64,000 nucleotides of DNA, from the NCBI GenBank assembly GCA_029204045.2, contig JAQNDB010000482.1, positions 17,674 to 81,673 of the forward strand, in the 5' to 3' direction. Of this stretch, positions 34,135-44,876 are shown one piece after another. Positions within the stretch are counted from its first letter, which is position 1, and every line of letters starts with the position of its first letter. The notes under the pieces were generated by a model. The model was not told the DNA's origin. It did no database searches and saw only the letters and a list, made by a program, of their open reading frames with translations. Both the position numbers and the translations under genes were made by a program. Origin of the DNA: Tillandsia leiboldiana (taxonomy: Eukaryota > Streptophyta > Magnoliopsida > Poales > Bromeliaceae).

Positions 34135-37100
34135 TGTGAGGACCTGGATCCCCACGACGAGATTACTGGATCATCTACAGCTCCCGGAGGCCTATGTGGC
34201 GTGTTTGTGGGATTTGTGCCCCATTTGACATTAGTGTTGGGCTCAGTGTGTTTATGGATCACGTGGGTGATTGGCGGACTCCGTCGGAGTTCCAGAAGTG
34301 GTTTCGCGCGCCAAGGATATTTAAATTGGACTCAGTGCGAAGTTTGGACCAAGGATTACCTTTCCGGATGCCTTCGGCAAATTTTGGAGTTGGAATTTGG
34401 CAAATGGACTTCGGATTCGGATTCAGCGCGCGAAAACGGTAAAACGGACTACCCACTTGTCATTTTTGAGCTCTGACACTGTTCACGCCGGAACAGTGTT
34501 TCCGGCGGCGGCGGCAGCGCGGAGCGGCCGCAGGCAGCGCGGCGGACGAGGCGCGGGCCGCCCGGTCCACGCGGCAGGCGTGCGCCGGGGGCTGGACCGC
34601 GTGGCGGCTCGGGAGTGGGCCGGTCCGCGGGGCGCGGTCTACGGGGGAGTGCGGGGCGCACGGTGGACCGGGGTGACACGTGGCATCATCCTAGAGGTGG
34701 TTCACGGCGGTTGGTCTACGCAGTTTCGGGATGGCTCATGGTTTCGGTGCACCGGGCTTGGACACGTGGCAGGTTTGCATTGGTTCGGTCCACATGATTT
34801 CGTGCACCGGGTTCACTAGGCAGAGGCTGACACGTGGCGTTCTCCTATTGGTGGGTCTACTGTGCGCGGCAGGGTGGCAGGCGGCGGCGTCAGGCGGGCA
34901 CGTGGGCGCGGCAGGCGGGCGTTGACCGGGGCGTGCCACGTGTCGTCGTCGCGGGTGGCCACGTGGCGCGACGCGTGCGGCGGGTGCGGCTGTCGCCTGT
35001 TTGGCGGCGACGTTGGAGGCCCAGGGACTTCGGCTGCTACAGTGTTCGCGCCGGGGATTTCGGGCTGCTACAGTGCGCGCCCGAAAGTTCCCCGCGCCCG
35101 GAAATGGGACATAACCGGTATTTTCCCCATTTGTTTCTGCAGCCTATAAAAGGCGATCCGAGCTCTCTTCTTCTCCCTTTTTCCGCCATTTCCGAGCCTC
35201 TTCTCGCCGGGGTGCCTTCAGCAAAGTTGATCCCTAGTTTGGCTGCATCTTTCTGCAAAGTTTTGGGATTTTTGGTGGCACGCTTATCGAGGTTTCTATT
35301 TTTAACGCGCGGCGCGACGCTCGGTCGTTTGTGGTCTTCTTCGTCGCGTTTTGGTGCGAGGACTCCCCGGCTTACCCCGAGCACCTTTTTCAGTGATTCT
35401 TGCGCCGTTGGCTTCACGACAGGTAGGGCTATGTTTCCCATGGTTTACTGGTTTTTCCCATTCCGAGTTTTTCATGGGTCTTTCGGATCATCTTGTAACC
35501 CTTTTCTGGGCGGAGTTCTGGGACAGCGGCGCGGTGTTTTGGTGATATCTTCGCGCACAGGCATCGGATTGGGGCGATTCAAGAGGCAATTTGCATCTAC
35601 ACATCACGAGGAATATGCCCAAATTTTCTTGGAATTTTCTGAATATTTATCGAAGGTGAAGATTATCTGTGAACAGTAATTGTTGCTACAGTTTTTGAGT
35701 GTAGTTTGATTCGGGGTGGTTCCCTTGTCGGAATTGTTTCTCAGTGTAGGAAGCTCGGAATTGGACGTGCAGGTACTCGTTTCGAAGGTATCGACGCGAG
35801 GATTACTGTGGTATTTTTATTGGATTTTTCTGGGCACTTGCAGCAGGTGAAATATGCGCGGCTTTGGGACTGGTTTTCAGATGGTGTATGTTGGTTAATT
35901 TTGGAATAAAAGTGTAATGTTAAGCCTTATTGTTGTACTCAGGGGTGTTTTCAGCTGTTTGGAGCCAAGGCTTGCGCGACTTGTACCGAGGGTGTTTTGT
36001 TGGCAGATTTTGGACCGCGGGCGTCTACCACTTCACCGACTTCAGGTTTGCCTTGGGTTAAGCGCTTCAGGTGGGTAAGCTTATTATCAGTAATTGTTTA
36101 AGGCAATGTTTATGCTGTGGCAAATATAAGTGCCACTTGTGGGGATGTCACCCCTCTATGACTGATGCATGCATGTTTAGGATACATGGTTTATGTTGGT
36201 AAGTAGGTAAGCTTGTTAATGATATTGGTATAAATGTTTGCAAGAATAGTATTTATGAGGTATACTGAGGACTTGCATGACTTGGACATCTATGTGATTG
36301 ATTAGTGTAAGCTTACCTAGGATAATGTTACCCTATGAGATTATGTAACATGCCATGTTAGCAACATAGCCTTGCTTGTGATGGATTATGCTTGGGACAG
36401 GATTTCGTACCTATGTGCGGATTTGTACTCTGAGGAGTTATTATGATCATTCTATTGTTGAACCCTGAGTTGTGGACAGGTCTAGTTTTGAGATTCCGGC
36501 ATGTTGTTTATTCCTAAAGGAACTGTTATTATGCTTTACCCCCTTTATTTCCTTGAGGACATTTGCATGCTTGTATGGTCATGTAGTTAGGCCATCTTTT
36601 ACTGCTGCACTATTTATGGGAACTTGACTTAGGAGAAACCATGCTTTTCCTTTCTTCGCTTTTGCTAGTCAAGTGGTCAGTGCTGCTCGGGTTCGAGCAG
36701 GGGTCTGGATAGGGTAGTCAGGACTTCGTGTCTGGGACAGGTTGGTTTAGTTGTGGGGCTTTGCGGCAACCGCGGATATTGGGCGGTTGACCGGATGTTT
36801 CTCTATGCACCTGATTGGGTATCAGTTTTACTTAGTGGATGGAGTTTCCCACTTATCGTTCAGTTGCATCCGATTGAGGCGGGTCTTTCCTTGATGGTTG
36901 AGTTTTCCCACTTTGATCAGATTGATGATCAAGTCCTGCTGTTTAGAGATACTGGTGATATTGATGACAGAGATGCTTTACCTCGTGTGGGTAGCCTCCC
37001 CTCGAAGTGCGCTCCGGAGTAGGCTTCAGACCGTGTTGGGTTCCGGTCAGACCGTGTTGGGTTCCGTGAGACCGTGTCGGGTGCCGGTCAGACCGTGTTG

Positions 37101-38223
37101 GTTCCGGTCATTTGGACAGAGGCAGGCAAGTACCGGGTTTTATAACGGTTCATTCGATTGAGTTTATTCGGTCAATTACTTTATTGTTACACCTCGTGCC
37201 TGGGGGCCGAGTGCAGACTGGTAGTTGAGTTTAGATCTGTGCTAGTATTGTTGAGAGCCGTCTGGTTGACGGTGGTCCGTGTTGTTGCGAGTACTTTGAC
37301 CGCTGTGTGAGAGGTTGAGCATCTTGATTCTATCCGTTCTGAGAGAGAGCGTGGATTTTGACCATAGCCTGCTTGATCCTCTACTCGATAGCGAGCTAGT
37401 CCGTTTGGACGCCCTACGTAATTCCTGCCCGTCGCGGGATGGTGGTTGTAGGTGGGCGCAGGTTTGACTGGACCAGATGTGGCAGTCAGCTCGATTGGGT
37501 CGATGGTGCACTTCATGTGCTAGTGTTGCATACCACTGTTGGTTCTCCCCCTTTTAGCCTTTAGTTAGGGGCAGGGTAGCTGCGAGAGTCCTCCAGCTTA
37601 CTCATTTCAGTCTTATGACTTGGGTTAGTTATTGTCTCTTGAGGACTTGGTGGGCAGACCGTCGGGTCTGGCGGTGGTACCCACTGAGAACTCCCTTTTT
37701 GGTGTAGTTCTCACACCCTTGGGGGTTTCCCCCTTTTTCCCTCTCCTCTCCTTGTTTTGCAGAGTCTCCGCGGGTGTTGCCGACTCTGCGGATGTTGATC
37801 GTGCGAGGGAGTCGCGAGCTAGACCCCTACCCGTCGTTGGTGAGTAGCGGTACCCTTCAGAGGAGATCATCAGTAGATTAGCTGTTTCTTTTCTCCCTTT
37901 TGAGCGACTAGTTGTAGTGAGGATATTTTGTATTGAGAGACTGTACACTGTTGTATATATATTGGAGTTACCTCCCAGTTGGGTTTAGAGCTTGTACTTG
38001 AGGATTTGTATTATTATTATTTGGGAGGCAGACAGTGTTGTTTATTTCCAGTTGTACAGTGATTGATTTTAGTTACAGCAGATTTTTATTATAGCTCTGA
38101 TATCTGTTTAGTTGTAGCACTTTTCTTGCAGGTAGGACGCTTCGCCTATGCAAGGTTGGCATAGGTGGCGGATCTGTTGGTGGGCCCGGGTCGCAGTGTT
38201 CGACCCCGGGGCGTGACAAAGTG
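34130..38223 (+). mobile_element. Solo LTR (4084 bp) inside Ty3 RT, TSD AAGTG
   Basis: The LTR runs from TGTGAGGACCTGGATCC at 34135 to CGACCCCGGGGCGTGACA at 38218, flanked by AAGTG at 34130-34134 and 38219-38223. It belongs to family Y (compare 12693-16802). No PBS or PPT adjoins it. It carries six CACGTG sites, a TATA box at 35145 and a conserved CAGGTAGGGCT word at 35420. The open frames inside (for example 34834-35679) cover GC-rich promoter and leader sequence and show no domain. Confidence 0.92.
34677..35151 (+). promoter_or_regulatory. LTR promoter: six G-boxes and a TATA box
   Basis: CACGTG occurs at 34677, 34763, 34831, 34899, 34937 and 34960, mostly as GACACGTGGC or GCCACGTGGC, followed by TATAAAA at 35145-35151. 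One chance CACGTG is expected per about 4 kb at equal base use; six in 290 bases is a strong cluster. bZIP or bHLH binding is an inference from the known G-box. Confidence 0.6.
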
Positions 38224-39207
38224 TATCCTCTTGGGGAGCGCCGGTGCTATTTGTGAAAAAGAAGGATGGTTCACTTCAACTTGTGTTGATTACCGCGAGC
38301 TGAATAAAGTGACCATCAAGAACAAGTACCCTTTGCCGCGCATTGATGACCTATTTGATCAGCTGCAAGGGTCTTGTGTCTTCTCCAAGATTGACTTACA
38401 GTCTGGTTACCACCAATTGAAGGTGAAGGGCCGAGGACATCCAAAGACGGCATTCAGGACGCGGTACGGCCATTATGAGGTTCACCGTCATGCCTTTTGG
38501 ATTGACAAATGCCCCTGCTGCTTTTATGGATTTAATGAACAGGATTTTTTGACCATACCTGGATCGGTTCGTCGTGGTATTTATTGATGATATCCTGATC
38601 TATTCCCGGAGTGATGTGGAGCACGAGGAGCATCTGAGGATTGTGCTACAACTTCTCAGAGAGAGGAAGTTGTATGCCAAACTATCTAAGTGCGAATTTT
38701 GGCTTCGGGAGGTTATCTTTTGGGACATGTGATCTCCGCCGCAGGAGTGGCTGTAGACCCGGCGAAGATTGAGGCAGTCCGGGATTGGCCCCGACCGACG
38801 ACGGTATCAGAGGTCCGCAGTTTTATGGGCCTAGCCGGATATTACCGCCGGTTTGTGGAAGGTTTTGTGAAACTTTCCACACCCCTCACTCGCCTGACTC
38901 ATAAAGGGATTAAGTTTATTTGGAGTGAGGATTGCCAGAGGAGCTTTGAGGAATTAAAGAACAGATTGATGTCGGCTCCTATCCTTTCCCTCCCTGTCAT
39001 GGGGAAGGATATGTGATTTACAGTGATGCATCGCACAGTGGACTTGGTTGCGTGCTGATGCAGGAGGGTATGGTGATCGCTTATGCCTCGCGGCAACTGA
39101 AGGATTATGAAAAGAATTACCCTACCCACGACTTGGAGCTTGCTGCAGTGATTTTCGCGTTGAAGTTGTGGCGCCACTATCTGTATGGGGAGCACTACGA
39201 GATTTAC
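38224..39207 (+). pseudogene. Family T Ty3 reverse transcriptase and start of RNase H
   Basis: RT copies element RNA into DNA. Visible motifs in order are WGAPVLFVKKKDGS-like residues, DYRELNKVTIKNKYPLPRID, FSKIDLQSGYHQL, the catalytic FIDD box with YSRSDVEHEEHL (near 38575-38630), FLGHVISAAGV, DWPRPTTVSEVRSFMGLAGY, then the RNase H start IYSDASHSGLGCVLMQEG and ASRQLKDYEKNYPTHDLELA. Frames change near 38485, 38510, 38555, 38712 and 39013 by single bases. The Cassandra element at 39208 interrupts RNase H just after HYEIY. This is a Tekay-like chromovirus by overall similarity. Confidence 0.88.
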
Positions 39208-39298
39208 TGTGACCACCCCCGGAATTTGGATTAGCCTATATATAAATGATATAATAGGACTAAATCTCTAACCCGGCTATAGCATTTTGGATGGTAGC

Positions 39299-39376
39299 AA
39301 GATCCAAGAGGAACATGAGAGTTAAGCGTGCTAGAGCTAGAGTAGTTCTAGGATGGGGTGACCCCCTGGGAAGTGG
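39299..39376 (+). other. 5S rRNA-derived segment in Cassandra LTR 1
   Basis: It contains AGTTAAGCGTGCT (box A-like, 39319-39332) and a TAGGATGGGGTGACC-CCTGGGAAGT stretch (box C-like, 39348-39375), both characteristic of the plant 5S rRNA internal promoter. One extra G lies in the GGGTGACC word. It may still recruit Pol III factors; this is not a functional 5S gene. Confidence 0.8.
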
Positions 39377-39417
39377 GGCGTCACAATTGGTATTAGACGC
39401 CATTCACCAGCCGAAAA

Positions 39418-39590
39418 TGTGAGATGAGTCTCGGCTGAGCCAGGGTTTATATAGCGGGTAGAGTGTGGCTCCCCGGCTAATGACCGTTGTAGGTGGAATG
39501 CAGCTCCTACAAGGTCGGCTAAGGCTAGCGAGACGAGTCTCACATCGCCTGGTGCTTGTGAGTGTGCTTGAGCCTGACGTGGACGTCAGG
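39418..39590 (+). other. Inverted-repeat structures in the Cassandra internal region
   Basis: TGTGAGATGAGTCTCG (39418-39433) pairs at 13 of 16 positions with CGAGACGAGTCTCACA (39529-39544). A perfect CCTGACGT-GG-ACGTCAGG hairpin lies at 39573-39590, just before the PPT. The internal RNA could therefore be highly folded. Confidence 0.6.
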
Positions 39591-39697
39591 GCTTAAAGGG
39601 GGGAAGAATGTGACACCCCCGGAATTTGGATTAGTCCTATATATAAATGATATAATAGGACTAAATCTCTAACCCGGCTATAGCATTTTGGATGGTA

Positions 39698-39775
39698 GCA
39701 AGATCCAAGAGGAACATGAGAGTTAAGCGTGCTAGAGCTAGAGTAGTTCTAGGATGGGTGACCCCCTGGGAAGTG
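39698..39775 (+). other. 5S rRNA-derived segment in Cassandra LTR 2
   Basis: AGTTAAGCGTGCT at 39721-39733 and the AGGATGGGTGACC-CCTGGGAAGT block at 39751-39774 match the 5S internal control region, without the extra G seen in LTR 1. Confidence 0.85.
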
Positions 39776-39785
39776 GGGCGTCATA

Positions 39786-41505
39786 TTTACACAGACCACA
39801 AGAGCTTGAAGTACCTGTTCACACAGAAGGAGCTCAACCTAAGGCAACGCAGATGGTTAGAATTGTTAAAGGACTATGACGTGGACATACTCTACCATCC
39901 AGGCAAGGCCAACGTGGTTGCTGATGCCATGAGCAGGAGAGCAGTGCAGAGCCTATCTTTGATGATCACCGATCAGGCACCATTACTTGAGAAGATGAGG
40001 CGGTTAGAGCTCGAGGTTGTGTCCCCTGGGGTCTCTGCTAGACTTATGTCTCTAGTCGTGCAGCCCACTCTGTTGGACAGGATTCGAGAGAAACAGAGTG
40101 AGGACCCCCACTTGATGAGGATTCGAGAGCAGATTCAGACGGATTCGACAGGGGATTTCTCAGTTGATGCTTCGGGAGTACTGTTGTACAGGGACCGAGC
40201 TTGTGTGCCCATGGATACAGAGATTCGAGAGCAGATCTTGAGGGAGGCCCACTATACACCTTATACCATCCATCCTGGAGGGACTAAGATGTATAGGGAC
40301 CTCAAGGCACAGTTCTGGTGGAATTGGATGAAAAGAGACATTGGGAGATTTGTAGCACATTGCTTAACTTGTCAGCAAGTGAAGGCTGAGCATCGTGTAC
40401 CTGCTGGCAAGCTGCAAAGCCTCCCAATCCCGGAATGGAAATGGGAACATGTTACGATGGATTTTGTCACTGGTTTGCCGAGAGCACAGACGGGAGCGGA
40501 TGATATCTGGGTAGTCGTGGACAGGCTTACCAAGTCCGCTCACTTTTTACCGGTTCAGATGACTTGGCCGATGGAGCGACTAGCACAAGTGTACTTGGCT
40601 GAGGTGGTTAGATTGCACGGGGTACCCGTTTCCATTGTATCAGATAGAGACCCGAGGTTTGTCTCGCATTTCTGGAGGAGTTTACAGACAGCCTTGGGGA
40701 CGCAGCTCCGATTTAGTACAGCATTCCACCCACAGACTGATGGACAGTCAGAGAGCACTATTCAGACCCTTAAGGATATGTTCAGAGCATGCGTTCTGGA
40801 CTTTGGAGGAGGGTGGTACCGACACTTGGGATTAGTTGAGTTTGCGTACAACAACAGCTATCAAGCGAGCATTCAGATGGCTCCGTTTGAAGCGATGTAT
40901 GGATGCAAGTGTCGGTCACCCCTATATTGGAGTGATGTGGGTGAGAAGAAGACTTTGGGTCCTGATCTACTATTAGAGGCAGAGAAAAAGGTCAGATTGG
41001 TACGATGACATCTCGAGACCACCCAGAGTCGACTGAGGAGCTATGCTGATACACGACGGTGAGACTTAGAGTTCCAGGTGGGCGATCATGTCTTTTGAAA
41101 GTCTTGCCTTCGAAGGGGATTCGGAGATTTGGTATTCGTGGGAAACTGAGCCCTCGTTATATTGGACCTTTCGAGGTGTTGGAGCGCTTAGGGCCGGTTG
41201 CCTACAGGCTTGCACTTCCTCCTAGGCTTGCGGGTGTTCACGACGTATTCCATGTATCGACTCTGAGGAGGTATGTTCATGACCCGTCTCACATCATCGA
41301 TTTCACCCCACTGGAGGTTGCTGAGGACCTGAGCTATGTTGAGCGGCCGTTGAGGATCTTGGACCGTGAGGTTAGGGAGTTGCGCAGTCGGGCCATCCCT
41401 TATGTGAAGATCCTCTGGAGCAGTCATGATGAGCGCGAGGCTACCTGGGAGCTGGAGCCAGCGATGATGGATGCCTACCCCCACTTGTTCGAGACCCCGG
41501 CTTGA
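39786..41505 (+). pseudogene. Family T Ty3 pol: RNase H end, integrase, chromodomain
   Basis: It continues RNase H (YTDHKSLKYLFTQKELNLRQ, then DYDVDILYHPGKANVVADAMSR) into integrase. The integrase has the HHCC zinc site (HYTPYTIHPGG, then HCLTCQQVK) and D,D,E core landmarks (TMDFVTGLP, SDRDPRF, DGQSESTIQTL). The usual SERTIQT reads SESTIQT here. The end has KLSPRYIGPFEVLERLG, VHDVFHVSTLRRYV and a chromodomain-like LDREVRELRSRAIPYVKILW with REATWELEP. TGA stops at 41006 and 41060, and a frameshift near 41097, disable it. It would insert element DNA into chromatin. Confidence 0.9.
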
Positions 41506-41552
41506 GGTATGGCCTTTGTTTCGAGGATGAAACTTTTTCTTATGGGGGAGGA
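41506..41552 (+). promoter_or_regulatory. Family T hairpin and PPT
   Basis: GTTTCGAGGATGAAAC (the conserved hairpin with one G-U pair) is followed by TTATGGGGGAGGA, the polypurine tract, directly before the 3' LTR start TGTAGTG at 41553. Confidence 0.8.
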
Positions 41553-43999
41553 TGTAGTGTTCTGGTTTTCCCATGCAGCTTTTCCGTTGAATCCACTGTG
41601 TAGAACACCTAGTGTTGGTGTGTCTGGCCCATGGTGCATCAAAGGGGTGCCACAGATGGACACGGTGTGACATTTTCAGCTGATTTGGCCTTCGGCTGTG
41701 TTTGCTGAATTTTAGAAAAGGAATTTGGCCAAACAGAGTTCGGATTTGGATTCAGCGCGGAAAAACGCTTGAAAACGGCTGTTTGCTTGTTAAATTTGGA
41801 GTCCGGATGACCAAAAATGGGCTTCCGAAAGTTTGCGGGGAAATTCGGTGCATGGGGGTTGACCGTGACCGGCTGGAGCCACGTGGCGGCCTGTCATTGG
41901 ACGGCTCACGCAGCTCGGTCCACGGAGGAGACGCGGCGGTGCATGGACCGCGCCGGTGGCACACGTGGCGCTTCCGGGTTGGCGGGAGCGCGCGGCGCGG
42001 TTCAGGGAAGAGGCGCGGATCCTGTGGACCGGGTTTACGGCACGTGTCGCCCAGGGATTGGATGGCTCACCTGGGCGCGGTCCACGGGGGGGCTCGGTAC
42101 GGCACCTCGGGGTGCGTGCCAGCGCAGGGCGTCAGTGCTGCGCTGTCGGCCGCACATGGCCCGCACTCGAGTGCGGGCCACGTGTCGGCCCGTCGCTGGC
42201 GGGCCACATGCACGGCGTTGACTGGGAGGGGCCACGTGGCAGGCCCCCAGCCGCCCCACACAGCTGTTCGCTGTGTGGGGGGTACATGGCAGGCGGAGAG
42301 GATTTCGGGCGCGTCGGACCAGGGGCGTGCAACCGCCTTGGCGGATTCGGGCGCCCGAAAATTGGCGCCCGAATCCGGCCCAAGGGGGGGTTGCGGGCTG
42401 GGCTATAAATAGTGGCTTTGGGGGACCCTTTGCTCTTTTTCTGAGCTGAGTTTCACAGTGAACCCTTTAGGAAAAATCTTCCTCCGCCTGAGATAAATTT
42501 CACTAAGCATCCCTGGGATTTTTAGGAGCGCGTTTTTCGAGGTTGGCCATTTTATGGCGCGGCGCGACGCTTGTTCACCGGCGACCCGTTTCGTCCCTTT
42601 TCAGTGTTCAGGCTCCCCCGGCTCACCCCGACCTCCGATTTGGGTGATTCTTGCGCCGTCGGACTCTTGCCAGGTAGGGCTTCATTTTTGATGTTTTGAG
42701 TTGCCCCTAGTTTTCATGTGGATTTTGAGTTTCCCGAGCTTCTTTGTGACCCATTTTTCTTCGCGGAGTTTTGGACAACACCTGATTGATCTGGCTATAA
42801 CTTCGCGCTCAGGCAACGGATCGAGGTGATTCAAAAGGCGTTTTTCATCTACATCTCGCAAAGGAATCTCCTGGATTTTTCTCAGATTTTTCTGGATATT
42901 TTCGAAGGTGAAAATCTCCTTTCTCTGTAGTCTTTTGGTACAGAATTTCTGCACAGTTTTGTTTGGGGTGCCTCCCTTGCCGAATTTGTATCTCAGCGAA
43001 GGAAGCTCGGTTTTGGTCGTGCAGGGACTCGTTTCGACCGGTTCGTCGCAAGGATCGCAACGGTATTTTTCTTGGAATTTTCTGAGCATCCTTCATAGGT
43101 GAATATGGGGAAACTTTGGATTGACAGTTTTGGACAGATTTTCATGATCATTGAAAGCTTAAATTGTGTATATTCTTTTGGGAATTTTTCACAGTGTTGA
43201 GGTGAGCTTTTGGATCGAGCGCGGGTTTTGCATTTGGGACAAGGATTTTAGCGCAAAAGGTGGGTACCGTTGTTAACCTCCTACTTGTGATAACCCACTA
43301 GGCATATTGGAGCTAGTCCTATGTAATGTTGCTAGTATACTAGTGGAATGAACATAGCATGCTTAATTGGAAGAAATGGACTTGTGGTTGATACTTGCAT
43401 CTTTAGAGGACTAGGTACTAATAAATGGTAATTCTTACAAATGCTAAGTTGATTAGAATCCATGGGAACAATTGCTTAAAACTTTTGGTAATAATCGGCT
43501 AAAACCATATCATGCTTTATGTATAATTGGGAGACTTATGCATGCGTATAAATTAGCTTATGGCACGTTAGTACTTCTGATATTTAAACAAAGGCATACT
43601 ATAATTCTTGTAAGAATTGGGACACTGGAATTATCTTGCTAAGTAAAGGACTTTCGCATGCTTGAATGGTCACCTAGTTAGGCCACCTTTTTCTGCTACA
43701 CTATCATGCTGGAATTGACTTAGGAGAAACCATGTTTTTTATTCTTTCTCCTGTTGTCTAGTCTTAGGGGATTGTGTGCTCAGGTTAGAGCAGGGACCGG
43801 GATAGTGTAGGCAGTTATTGGGATTTGGGACAGGCAGGTTTGAGGCCAGGGTATTTGCGGCAACCGCGAATTTCGGGCGGTTGACCGGATTGTTATTTAT
43901 GCATCAGATTTGGGGATAGTGGATCGGGACTACTTTTGTCGAAGGGTTCTTCCCACTTAGTTAGAGTCTTGGTCCAGCCCTACTATATCAGGTTACTTG
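41553..43999 (+). mobile_element. Family T 3' LTR, first part
   Basis: It starts TGTAGTGTTCTGGTTTTCCC at 41553, directly after the PPT, and is interrupted by the copia at 44000 (TSD ACTTG, 43995-43999). It continues at 63200. It is homologous throughout to the solo LTR at 56726-60033. It contains a G-box cluster and TATA box, a GGCGCGGCGCGACGC word after the TATA box (near 42556), and CAGGTAGGGC at 42671. No gene is present. Confidence 0.9.
41880..42410 (+). promoter_or_regulatory. LTR promoter: five G-boxes and a TATA box
   Basis: CACGTG lies at 41880, 41962, 42041, 42179 and 42233 (the last as GCCACGTGGC), followed by TATAAAT at 42404-42410. The layout matches the Y LTRs. Confidence 0.6.
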
Positions 44000-44329
44000 T
44001 GTTACGACATTTTGGTGTTGGCATATTTCGTGAGTCAAGTCAGTGAGTTGAGTCGGAGTCTTAAAGGGATCAAATTGTCAATTAGCAATCAAAGACTTAG
44101 AGAAGATTCAACAAGAGCTCAAGTTGACACTCAGTGTCTTGAGTCTTGAAGATTGAAGTTGAAGAATTGTGGATCAGTTACATCAATCTCAAGAAGAAAG
44201 TATTCAAAAGGATCAGGTATGGTTAACTAAATAATTTTGGTGATCCGAATACTTTCTTATAGTGTAGAAACACTTGGATGAATTTTTTATCGCATAAAAA
44301 TCAAGAACTGGACATGGGACATGTTCAGG

Positions 44330-44549
44330 ATCCGGATCAGACAGTCCAATCCGGATCCCGAAGGGTGCTTGTTCATTGGCAAATCCGATCCGGATCAAAG
44401 GTCATTTCGATCCGGATCCCGAACATGGGTTTTTTCTGGAATACATGAACGATCCGGATCGGGCATTTCAATCCGGATCCCGAACCCTGTTTTTCTGGAG
44501 TAGCCTGACTCGTTACGACGATCCGGATCACAGTAAATCCGATCCGGAT
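44330..44549 (+). promoter_or_regulatory. Eight ATCCGGAT palindromes in four pairs
   Basis: The self-complementary ATCCGGAT occurs at 44330, 44349, 44388, 44410, 44452, 44471, 44521 and 44542. Within pairs the spacing is 19-22 bases; pair starts are 58, 64 and 69 bases apart. The array ends about 70 bases upstream of the TATA box. It is present in the other two copia LTRs too. It looks like a multi-site enhancer for a dimeric factor, by inference. Confidence 0.65.
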
Positions 44550-44616
44550 CGCCGTCCTGAAAATTTCCAGATAAGGTAAGTTTTTGATTTTTATCTCTTT
44601 CCAAAGGTTTCTAACC

Positions 44617-44645
44617 TATAAATAGACATTTAGGGTTTCTCAAAA
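44617..44645 (+). promoter_or_regulatory. Copia LTR TATA box and telo-box
   Basis: TATAAATA at 44617-44624 is followed by TTAGGGTTT. Transcription should start near 44650, which places the hairpin array about 230-330 bases into the transcript. Confidence 0.65.
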
Positions 44646-44876
44646 ATGTGGGGAGCACGGCCGATCAATTGATAAAACACTTGAGAGCAACCCTAGAGGC
44701 TAGGTTTTTATCGTTCTTCTTTATAGCCTCTTTTAGGTCAATTCGACGGTTCTTTCAAGAACATATCTTTTGTCGAATTGATCTAATCTTTGCTTAGAGA
44801 TTTTTCCCATGGATCTTCATTGATAATCTAAGCAAAGGATCACCATCGAAGCCAATATTCTTACCGGCTGAGTTTG

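Larger units (their letters stand above)
39203..39790 (+). mobile_element. Cassandra-type TRIM element inside RNase H, TSD TTTAC
   Basis: A 578-bp element lies at 39208-39785 with LTRs of 178 bp (39208-39385) and 177 bp (39609-39785), a PBS-like TTGGTATTAGACGCC, a PPT (TTAAAGGGGGGAAGAA) and a non-coding middle of 223 bp. TSD TTTAC is at 39203-39207 and 39786-39790. Each LTR carries a 5S rRNA-derived stretch, the hallmark of Cassandra. It has no coding capacity and depends on other elements. The second LTR ends TA instead of CA. Confidence 0.92.

Noticed and set aside
34834..35679. 281-codon open frame in the solo LTR within RT
   Set aside because: It spans the G-box region, TATA box and leader of an LTR. 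No domain, and the family Y LTR at 12693-16802 does not keep it open.
39299..39376. A functional 5S rRNA gene
   Set aside because: Only the internal promoter half resembles 5S, and it lies inside flanking 178-bp direct repeats with TSD, PBS and PPT, which is the Cassandra structure.
44376..44579. Open frame with repeated D-P-D-R-type residues
   Set aside because: The amino-acid repeat is the translation of the ATCCGGAT palindrome array upstream of a TATA box.
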